Under the pieces are notes generated by a model. The model was given only the letters and a program-made list of their open reading frames with translations, had not been told where the DNA came from and did not search any database. Below are positions 1-4,252 of a stretch of 8,209 nt of DNA, piece after piece. The position numbers and the translations under genes are program-made. The stretch's first letter is position 1. Every line of letters begins with the position of its first letter. Source of the stretch: Thermoplasmata archaeon UBA184. Lineage in GTDB: Archaea > Thermoplasmatota > Thermoplasmata > Lutacidiplasmatales > UBA184. Location of the stretch: contig DAEB01000039.1 of assembly GCA_002495185.1 (NCBI GenBank), positions 2,474-10,682 of the forward strand. The letters are read 5' to 3'.

Positions 1-726
1 CCCGGCCTCGCGAAGGAGTTCCTCGTCCTCGCACCGGACCTTCGGGGGCACGGCCGAAGTCCCGCACCCCCGGGGTCCCAGTTCACGTTCGCGGAGATGA
101 TGGGGGATGTCCTGCGAGTCCTCGACGAGAGAGGGGTCGTTGCCGCCCACGTCGTCGGCGTCAGCGGGGGAGCGCTGCTGGCGCTCCGCCTCACGCTGGA
201 GCGCCCGGATCGCGTCCGCAGCTTGACGATGATCAGCGGCGCCGCGTACACCGACTCCCACACGAAGGCCGTCGCCCAGCGCTGGGCGGAAACGTACGCC
301 AGCGAAGGACCGGACCGGTTCGCGTTGCGTCTTCTGAAGGACCTCTACTACCCCGACTGGGTCGAGGCCAACCTCGACTTTGCCGACGAGGTCCGGGCGC
401 AGGTTCGGCATCAGGACTATGGACCGGCAGTGAAGTGGGCGATCTCGATGGCCTCCTTCGACGAGCGGAACCGCATCGCGACCGTTCAGCGGCCGACCCT
501 GATCATTCAGGGAATGAACGACGCCGTGGTCGATCCATCCCACGCGCGCATCCTCCGCCAGTCGATCCCCGGCGCGCAGATCCGCATCCTCGCAGACACG
601 GGACATCTGGCGCCCGTCGAGCGCCCGAAAGAGATCGTCGAGGCCATCCGCACGTTCGTCCACTCGACGGAATCGGCCGGCACTGCCCCACCCCCCGGTC
701 CGGGGGGCCCGTCGCGCGGACCGTGA
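1..726 (+). CDS. alpha/beta hydrolase, 5'-truncated by window edge
   Basis: The frame is open from base 1 to a TGA at 724-726 (241 codons), so the start lies upstream. The first in-window ATG (97) is internal, because the codons before it encode DLRGHGRS, a typical alpha/beta-hydrolase strand and turn. The nucleophile elbow GVSGG places the catalytic Ser at window codon 55 (163-165). The acid is probably Asp in GMNDAVVDP (codon 174) and the base is His in DTGHLAPVERP (codon 202), giving a complete triad in the right order. The family usually runs 250-290 residues, so about 20-40 residues, including the HG oxyanion motif, are missing to the left. The substrate cannot be read from sequence; esterases, lactonases, haloperoxidase-like and C-C hydrolases all share this pattern. 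The last 20 residues are Pro/Gly-rich and coincide with a GC hairpin. No signal peptide can be judged. Confidence 0.9.
   Translation, partial: PGLAKEFLVLAPDLRGHGRSPAPPGSQFTFAEMMGDVLRVLDERGVVAAHVVGVSGGALLALRLTLERPDRVRSLTMISGAAYTDSHTKAVAQRWAETYASEGPDRFALRLLKDLYYPDWVEANLDFADEVRAQVRHQDYGPAVKWAISMASFDERNRIATVQRPTLIIQGMNDAVVDPSHARILRQSIPGAQIRILADTGHLAPVERPKEIVEAIRTFVHSTESAGTAPPPGPGGPSRGP
691..707. repeat. perfect GC inverted repeat in hydrolase 3' end
   Basis: The sequence has 8-base arms, CCCCCCGG and CCGGGGGG, around a single T at 699. It lies inside the final codons of the hydrolase (PPGPGG) and 48 nt before the next start. In RNA it could form a very stable stem, realistically 7 bp with a 3-nt loop. 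There is no T-tract directly after it, so it is not a classical intrinsic terminator. It may still mark the end of the hydrolase transcript. It could also be a chance product of high GC. Confidence 0.5.
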
Positions 727-734
727 GCTTATCT
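727..734 (+). promoter_or_regulatory. possible TATA-like element before 58-aa gene
   Basis: This AT-enriched octamer, GCTTATCT, sits in otherwise GC-rich DNA and is centred about 25 nt before the ATG at 755. That is where an archaeal TATA box would lie for a leaderless transcript, and no SD sequence precedes 755. It departs from the TTTAAATA boxes seen at 2103 and 2115, so it is only a candidate. Confidence 0.25.
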
Positions 735-754
735 TCCGGCGGCCGAATTCGGGA

Positions 755-931
755 ATGATGGCCTCGGACGATACTTCGGATCTCGCGGCGCGGTTGGCCC
801 GGCTCGAGCGGGAGCTGATGGAACTCAAGGCCCGGGTAATCGCTCTGGAGCGTCTCGAGGGCGCGGGGGAGTTGCATCCCACCGACTCCTCGACCGTTCA
901 GAAGAAAGTCGTCTACGATTGGCAGAAATGA
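755..931 (+). CDS. 58-residue coiled-coil microprotein
   Basis: I do not recognise a family. The frame ATG ATG GCC ... TGA encodes 58 residues. Leu/Val fall at 10, 14, 17, 21, 24, 28 and 31, alternating 4-3 spacing, which is a clean heptad a/d pattern with Arg/Glu/Lys between. This predicts a single amphipathic helix forming a parallel or antiparallel coiled coil over about residues 9-35. A polar link (36-47) leads to a basic-aromatic tail, VQKKVVYDWQK. There is no signal peptide, membrane segment or cysteine. The TGA at 929-931 overlaps the ATG at 928 of the Nudix gene, so the two are probably translationally coupled. That overlap and the heptads are the main evidence that it is real. A second ATG at 758 is an equally possible start. 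It may act as an oligomerisation or adaptor peptide, possibly for the Nudix enzyme, but this is inference. Confidence 0.65.
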   Translation: MMASDDTSDLAARLARLERELMELKARVIALERLEGAGELHPTDSSTVQKKVVYDWQK

Positions 932-1581
932 CCTCCCTCGGCCCGGGGGCACCTTCCGTTCCCGGGACAGCACCCGAAGAACTCGACGCGCTCCTCGCGA
1001 GATTCCCCGTTCTTGCCCCTCCGGTTTCGACCGCTGGTGCGGCGGTCGTCATTGTGCTTCGGGAGGGACGCGACGAGGTGGAGACTCTTCTGATCGAGCG
1101 GTCCGTTCGGTCGGAGGATCCGGCTTCGGGTCAGGTCGCCTTCCCGGGCGGGCACGTCAGCGACGCGGATGGCTCCCTCGCCGCCACCGCCCTCCGGGAG
1201 CTCGAGGAAGAAGTCGGGCTGACCCGGTCGGACTTCATCGGGGATCTGCGGTACGTCGACACCGTGCTGGCCGTCCGATTCGGTCTCAAGGTCGCGGTGT
1301 TCGCGACGGCCCTGGCCGAGGAGGGAACGCCGCCCACCGCCCGGAGCGAAGAGGAGGTCGCGCATGTGTTCTGGCTCCCGCGGTCCGCCCTCTCCACCAC
1401 CCGCTCGATCGAGCGCGAGACGATGCGGGGTCCGAGCGAGGTCCGGGCGACCGTTTTCGAAGGTCACGTTCTCTGGGGATTCACCCGCCGGGTCCTCTGC
1501 CAGTTCTTCGGGGTTTCCACCGACGATGCGTACATCGGCCCTGTGTTCGTCCCGCACTCCCCGGCGGAGCCCGATGGTTGA
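928..1581 (+). CDS. Nudix hydrolase, CoA-pyrophosphatase (NudL/NUDT7) type
   Basis: This 217-residue protein has a Nudix domain over about residues 36-190. The Nudix box ends in RELEEEVGL, with R90, E91, E94 and E95 in the catalytic and metal-binding positions. The stretch before it, LLIERS...SGQVAFPGGHVSDAD (residues 54-81), matches the signature preceding the Nudix box in the CoA-diphosphatase subfamily (NudL, NUDT7, PCD1). Those enzymes split CoA or acyl-CoA into 4'-phosphopantetheine (or its acyl form) and 3',5'-ADP. The first Glu of the general GX5EX7RE consensus is not in the standard place, which is also usual for that subfamily. The start is ATG 928, which overlaps the preceding stop as ATGA. 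An in-frame TTG at 919 lies within the upstream gene and is less likely. No SD is visible, consistent with coupling. The substrate is inferred from the motif only; another nucleoside-diphosphate derivative is possible. Confidence 0.88.
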   Translation: MTSLGPGAPSVPGTAPEELDALLARFPVLAPPVSTAGAAVVIVLREGRDEVETLLIERSVRSEDPASGQVAFPGGHVSDADGSLAATALRELEEEVGLTRSDFIGDLRYVDTVLAVRFGLKVAVFATALAEEGTPPTARSEEEVAHVFWLPRSALSTTRSIERETMRGPSEVRATVFEGHVLWGFTRRVLCQFFGVSTDDAYIGPVFVPHSPAEPDG

Positions 1582-1585
1582 GGTG
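1580..1585 (+). promoter_or_regulatory. SD-like GAGGTG before zinc-ribbon gene
   Basis: GAGGTG overlaps the Nudix stop codon and lies 14 nt before the ATG at 1600. It matches the archaeal 16S 3'-end complement well, but the spacing is longer than the usual 5-10 nt. It supports the 1600 start moderately. Confidence 0.35.
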
Positions 1586-1599
1586 CGGACGAGCGGGCG

Positions 1600-2022
1600 A
1601 TGACCTTCACGGGGGCTGCGCCCGACCCGAAGGGAACCAGCCGACGGACCCGTCGGCTGACCTGCCCCCACTGCCACCAGGAGTTCGATTACGACGTCCT
1701 CCCGGGCGCCTCCGTTACGGCCGTTCGGTTGGGGAGGTCCCGCTACATGCGCTGTCCGATGTGCCATCGGTTCGCGGTCTTCGAGCTATCCCATCGCCCG
1801 GCAGGGGCCAGCGGTCCGGCCCCTCCCCGGTTCGATGACCGGCGGACCACGCTTGTCTGGTCGGGGAGGCTCCTCGTACCCGCGCTCGCCATCATCCTTG
1901 CCGGCGCCTTCCTTCCCCTCAGTCTGACCTTTCGGCTCACGCTGATGGTCTCGGGCACGGTCGTCTTCGCAGCCGCGGTCGTCCTCCTCCTCGTGTTGGC
2001 CCGCAGCCGACGGATCCGCTGA
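1600..2022 (+). CDS. zinc-ribbon protein with two C-terminal membrane helices
   Basis: This 140-residue protein belongs to no family I can name. The N-terminal half is a four-Cys zinc ribbon: C22-P-H-C25 and C52-P-M-C55, separated by 26 residues containing FDYDVLPGAS and RLGRSRYM. After a short polar and Pro-rich linker (66-83) come two hydrophobic helices, about 91-111 and 113-134. They are joined by a very tight turn, which suggests a membrane hairpin. The chain ends in a basic ARSRRIR tail, so by the positive-inside rule both ends and the ribbon should face the cytoplasm. There is no signal peptide. It begins 18 nt after the Nudix stop and probably shares its transcript. The role is unknown; a membrane-tethered adaptor or metal-binding sensor is one guess. 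The paired CPxC motifs and the clean membrane segments make the reading frame secure. Confidence 0.82.
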   Translation: MTFTGAAPDPKGTSRRTRRLTCPHCHQEFDYDVLPGASVTAVRLGRSRYMRCPMCHRFAVFELSHRPAGASGPAPPRFDDRRTTLVWSGRLLVPALAIILAGAFLPLSLTFRLTLMVSGTVVFAAAVVLLLVLARSRRIR

Positions 2023-2033
2023 GCGCGGGGCCG

Positions 2034-2073
2034 AACCGTTGGGCACGCCCGGGTCGTCGGACAACGTTTCTCT
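2034..2073 (+). terminator. weak terminator-like hairpin after zinc-ribbon gene
   Basis: CGTTG (2037-2041) and CAACG (2062-2066) can pair. The stem can be extended by two A-T pairs across one mismatch, and it is followed by the pyrimidine run TTTCTCTC (2067-2074). The loop is about 20 nt and GC-rich. The position between the zinc-ribbon stop and the TBP promoter is right for a terminator, but the structure is modest. Confidence 0.22.
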
Positions 2074-2075
2074 CG

Positions 2076-2090
2076 GGAACGGGGGGTTCC
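2076..2090. promoter_or_regulatory. GGAAC-N5-GTTCC dyad upstream of TBP promoter
   Basis: The dyad has perfect 5-base arms, GGAAC (2076-2080) and GTTCC (2086-2090), around GGGGG. It ends 12 nt before the first TATA box. The size and symmetry suit a dimeric helix-turn-helix regulator, and the position suits an activator or upstream operator. No regulator can be named from this window. The G-run spacer and high background GC mean chance is possible. Confidence 0.35.
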
Positions 2091-2102
2091 GTCGCGCGAT
2101 GC

Positions 2103-2110
2103 TTTAAATA
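2103..2110 (+). promoter_or_regulatory. upstream TATA box of TBP gene
   Basis: This is TTTAAATA, a near-ideal archaeal TATA element, in a GC-rich background. Its centre is about 36 nt before the TTG start at 2143. Initiation about 26 nt downstream would leave a short leader of roughly 7-12 nt. It is one of two identical boxes. Confidence 0.7.
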
Positions 2111-2114
2111 GTGG

Positions 2115-2122
2115 TTTAAATA
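2115..2122 (+). promoter_or_regulatory. downstream TATA box of TBP gene
   Basis: This second exact TTTAAATA is offset 12 bp (just over one helical turn) from the first. Its centre is about 24-25 nt before the TTG at 2143, so initiation from it would give a leaderless or nearly leaderless mRNA. With the upstream copy it makes a double core promoter, and the gene product itself binds this element. Confidence 0.8.
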
Positions 2123-2142
2123 CTCCCGCCTCGGGGATTCCT

Positions 2143-2691
2143 TTGGTCAAGATTCGCATCGAGAATGTCGTTGCCTCTACCTCCCTCGGCGACGAGCTGG
2201 ACCTGCAGTCCATCGCCCTCGGCCTGGACGGAGCGGAGTACGAACCCGAACAGTTCCCGGGTCTGATCTACCGGTTGAAGCAGCCGAAAACGGCGATCCT
2301 CCTCTTCCGGTCCGGCAAGGTGGTCTGTACCGGGGCGAAGAGCATGCACGAGGTCGAGGAGTCGATCCAGACGGTCTCCCAGCAGATCAAGAAGGGGGGC
2401 CAGAAGATCAACATGCACCCCAAGATCGAGGTGCAGAACATCGTCGCGAGCAGCGACCTCGAGAGCGAGATCAATCTGAATGCGATCGCCGTCACCCTCG
2501 GCCTCGACCGGGTCGAATACGAACCCGAGCAGTTCCCGGGCCTCGTGTGCCGGATCGACGAGCCGCGAGTCGTGGTCCTGCTCTTTGGCAGCGGGAAGCT
2601 CGTGTGCACGGGGGCTCGGAAGCCGTCCGACGTCGAAGTCGCCGTCAAGAAGATCACGAAGGAGCTCCAGGGCGCGGGTCTGCTTCGATAG
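2143..2691 (+). CDS. tbp: TATA-binding protein (archaeal TBP)
   Basis: TBP binds the TATA element and, with TFB, recruits archaeal RNA polymerase. The 182-residue product shows the expected two-fold repeat: residues 4-90 and 96-181 are copies of one saddle half. Each carries YEPEQFPGL followed by LLF-x-SGK-x-VCTGA. The four DNA-kinking Phe residues are all present at F38, F55, F131 and F148. Length is typical and there is no acidic C-terminal tail. The start is TTG 2143, giving (M)VKIRIENVVAS, the usual archaeal TBP N-terminus. No ATG or GTG lies nearby in frame and no good SD is present. Two consensus TATA boxes precede it, so autoregulation by its own product is likely on general grounds. 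It heads a co-directional run with the hydrolase at 2715. The identification is very secure. Confidence 0.98.
   Translation: MVKIRIENVVASTSLGDELDLQSIALGLDGAEYEPEQFPGLIYRLKQPKTAILLFRSGKVVCTGAKSMHEVEESIQTVSQQIKKGGQKINMHPKIEVQNIVASSDLESEINLNAIAVTLGLDRVEYEPEQFPGLVCRIDEPRVVVLLFGSGKLVCTGARKPSDVEVAVKKITKELQGAGLLR
2239..2264 (+). repeat. near-identical DNA direct repeat, copy 1 (TBP)
   Basis: These 26 nt encode YEPEQFPG plus flanks and recur at 2518-2543 with only two mismatches, exactly 93 codons (279 nt) downstream. The repeat is explained by the ancient internal duplication of TBP. The nucleotide identity exceeds what the protein repeat alone requires. Confidence 0.8.
2518..2543 (+). repeat. near-identical DNA direct repeat, copy 2 (TBP)
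   Basis: This is the second copy of the 26-nt element at 2239-2264 and encodes the same YEPEQFPG segment in the second TBP half. The two differences are both transitions (A/G and T/C) at third codon positions. Confidence 0.8.
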
Positions 2692-2714
2692 TCCGCGCTC
2701 GGGACAGTGTCGGG

Positions 2715-3590
2715 ATGACGCTCCCGCGTGGTCTGCCCATCGTCGATCACCACTGTCATCTCTCCCCCTCCGGGGAGGGGGTCCGGGCGGTGCAGCGATT
2801 CCGCGCGGCGGGCGGGACCCATCTCTTTCTCGCCACGCAAAACTACGAGGGGACCGTGCCGCTCTCGGTCGACGCGTACGCCCGCCAGTTCGAGGTCACC
2901 CGTCGGCTCGCCGACCAGTCGATCGAGGAGGCGGGCGTGCGCGCCTACCCGGTCGTCGCGCCGTACCCGATCGATCTCATCGGAGCGACCGCCCAGGTCG
3001 GCTCTCCCGCCGCCCTGGAACTCTACCTCTCCGCGCTCGACCTCGCCGGGGAGTGGGTTCGTCAGAGGAAAGCGGTAGCGATTGGCGAGGTCGGCCGCCC
3101 CCACTTTCCCGTGAGCGAGGAGGTCGCGAGCGTGGTGGAACCGGCTTTCCGCCATGCTCTCGAGGTCGCCCGCGACGCGGATTGTCCGGTCGTCGTGCAT
3201 TCGGCCGACCTCGACGCAAGAGGTCTTCGCGAGCTCGCGGACCTCGCCCGGAGCGTGGGTCTGCGACCGGAACGCGTGGTCAAGCACTACACCCGGACCC
3301 CGGTCGACCCCCGCCAGTCCGGCGGAGTCGTCCCTTCGTATCTCGCCCGGCGCGACCTGGTTCGCGAGGTCGCGAGAACCTCGGGACCCTGGTTCCTCGA
3401 GACCGACTTTCTCGATGACCCGAAGCGGCCGGGGGCCGTCCTTGACCTCGCGACGATCCCTCGACGCGCCAGCGCGATCGCAACGGACGCCGGGCTAGGA
3501 GCAGAATCTCTCTGGGTCCCGTTCGTGGAGTCGATTAAGAAGGTCTATGGGTGGCGACCGGAGCTCTCCGCCGAGGGGGCGGCGCTGTGA
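2715..3590 (+). CDS. TatD-related metal-dependent hydrolase (archaeal COG1831-like)
   Basis: This is a 291-residue TIM-barrel amidohydrolase-superfamily protein. The metal site is visible: DHHCH at 11-15 (the HxH of strand 1), E125 in AIGEVG, H162 in VVVHSADLD, H191 in VVKHYTR, and a late Asp in LETDFLDD (D231) or ATDAG (D258). The segment after HxH (GVRAVQRFRAAGGTHLFL) resembles the archaeal 'predicted metal-dependent hydrolase' branch related to TatD rather than bacterial TatD itself. The substrate is unknown; TatD relatives include DNases and the superfamily covers many amide and ester hydrolyses. ATG 2715 is chosen because the protein fold begins directly after it, and the open frame further upstream overlaps TBP and is low-complexity. 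It lies 23 nt after TBP and overlaps the thymidylate kinase start by 4 nt (GTGA). Confidence 0.9.
   Translation: MTLPRGLPIVDHHCHLSPSGEGVRAVQRFRAAGGTHLFLATQNYEGTVPLSVDAYARQFEVTRRLADQSIEEAGVRAYPVVAPYPIDLIGATAQVGSPAALELYLSALDLAGEWVRQRKAVAIGEVGRPHFPVSEEVASVVEPAFRHALEVARDADCPVVVHSADLDARGLRELADLARSVGLRPERVVKHYTRTPVDPRQSGGVVPSYLARRDLVREVARTSGPWFLETDFLDDPKRPGAVLDLATIPRRASAIATDAGLGAESLWVPFVESIKKVYGWRPELSAEGAAL
2764..2781. repeat. strong GC hairpin near start of TatD-related gene
   Basis: CCCCCTCC and GGAGGGGG form 8-base complementary arms around GG. Realistically this is a 7-bp stem with a 4-nt loop. It starts about 50 nt into the coding region (residues SPSGEG). It may slow ribosomes or RNA polymerase just after initiation, or may simply be a by-product of GC-rich codons. 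Confidence 0.4.
3573..3579 (+). promoter_or_regulatory. SD-like GAGGGGG deciding the tmk GTG start
   Basis: GAGGGGG lies 7 nt before the GTG at 3587, within the last codons of the hydrolase. It supports GTG 3587 over the in-frame ATG at 3551, which has no comparable site and would add a low-complexity extension. Confidence 0.55.
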
Positions 3591-4252
3591 CCGCTCGAAA
3601 GCGTGGGACGCTGATCGCAATCGAAGGGATCGACGGAGTGGGGAAGTCGACCCTTCTCGAGTCGCTCGCCCGGGCCCTGCGTCGCCGCGGCCTCTCGGTC
3701 GGAGTGCGCCGCGAGCCGGCCGACCCGCGTCTGGGGGCGATGGCCCAGGCAGCCGCGGCCGAGGACCCTTGGACCGGTGCTGTCTATTTCACGGTCGACC
3801 GGCACCTCGCGGCGCCGGAACTGGAACGCGCTCTCCGCAAGTACGACCTCGTTCTCCAGGATCGCTCGTTCTACTCGACCATCGCCTACCAGGGCAGTGC
3901 CCTGTCCGCCCGCGACCGCCGACGCCTCGCCGACCTCCAGAAGTCGGCAACGCGTCGTCCCGACCGCGTCGTCCTTCTCGACCTTCCGACCTCCGAAGCC
4001 CTCGAGCGTCTCGGCGGTCGGTCCCGGCAGCGGGGGCCCCTCGAAAGACGCCGGACCCTCGACCGAGTCGCCCGGGCCTACCGCGAGCTCGCCCGAAGGA
4101 ACGACTGGCAGGTACTGGACGCTCAGGCATCCCCTTCCGAGCTCGTTCGTGAGGTGATCGCACGTCTCCCCCTGTCCCGGCGCGCCCGTCGCGCGCCTGC
4201 CCGCCGACGGCGAAATGATAAGCCCGGCGAAAGTCCCCCGCGTCGACCATGA
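3587..4252 (+). CDS. tmk: thymidylate kinase (dTMP kinase)
   Basis: The enzyme phosphorylates dTMP to dTDP with ATP, a required step in dTTP supply. The 221-residue product shows the P-loop EGIDGVGKST at 13-22, the RREP motif at 41-44 (family REP, dTMP site), VDRH at 70-73, and QDRSFYSTIAYQG at 91-103 (the DR-Y/S...AYQG signature). An Arg-rich LID region runs around 141-163. The start is GTG 3587, inside the previous stop (GTGA), with an SD-like GAGGGGG 7 nt upstream. The ATG of the Orc1/Cdc6-like gene overlaps the stop as ATGA, so three genes are linked by overlaps or near-overlaps. The last 24 residues (198-221) are unusual: 11 are Arg or Lys, beyond the normal end of the kinase fold. The placement beside a replication ATPase suits a DNA-synthesis role. 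Confidence 0.92.
   Translation: MTARKRGTLIAIEGIDGVGKSTLLESLARALRRRGLSVGVRREPADPRLGAMAQAAAAEDPWTGAVYFTVDRHLAAPELERALRKYDLVLQDRSFYSTIAYQGSALSARDRRRLADLQKSATRRPDRVVLLDLPTSEALERLGGRSRQRGPLERRRTLDRVARAYRELARRNDWQVLDAQASPSELVREVIARLPLSRRARRAPARRRRNDKPGESPPRRP

Noticed and set aside
913..1767. 284-codon minus-strand frame over the Nudix gene
   Set aside because: It is antisense to the Nudix box and the zinc ribbon, low-complexity, with no motif.
2023..2142. riboswitch or small RNA in the TBP upstream gap
   Set aside because: Predicted transcription starts lie only 0-12 nt before the TTG, leaving no room for a leader aptamer, and no independent promoter for a small RNA is visible.
2547..2714. N-terminal extension of the TatD-related hydrolase to an upstream ATG at 2547
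   Set aside because: It would overlap 145 nt of TBP and adds low-complexity Arg-rich sequence. The TIM-barrel begins right after ATG 2715.
3551..3586. ATG 3551 as the thymidylate kinase start
   Set aside because: The extension encodes low-complexity residues and overlaps the upstream gene by 40 nt. GTG 3587 has a well-placed SD and a 4-nt overlap.
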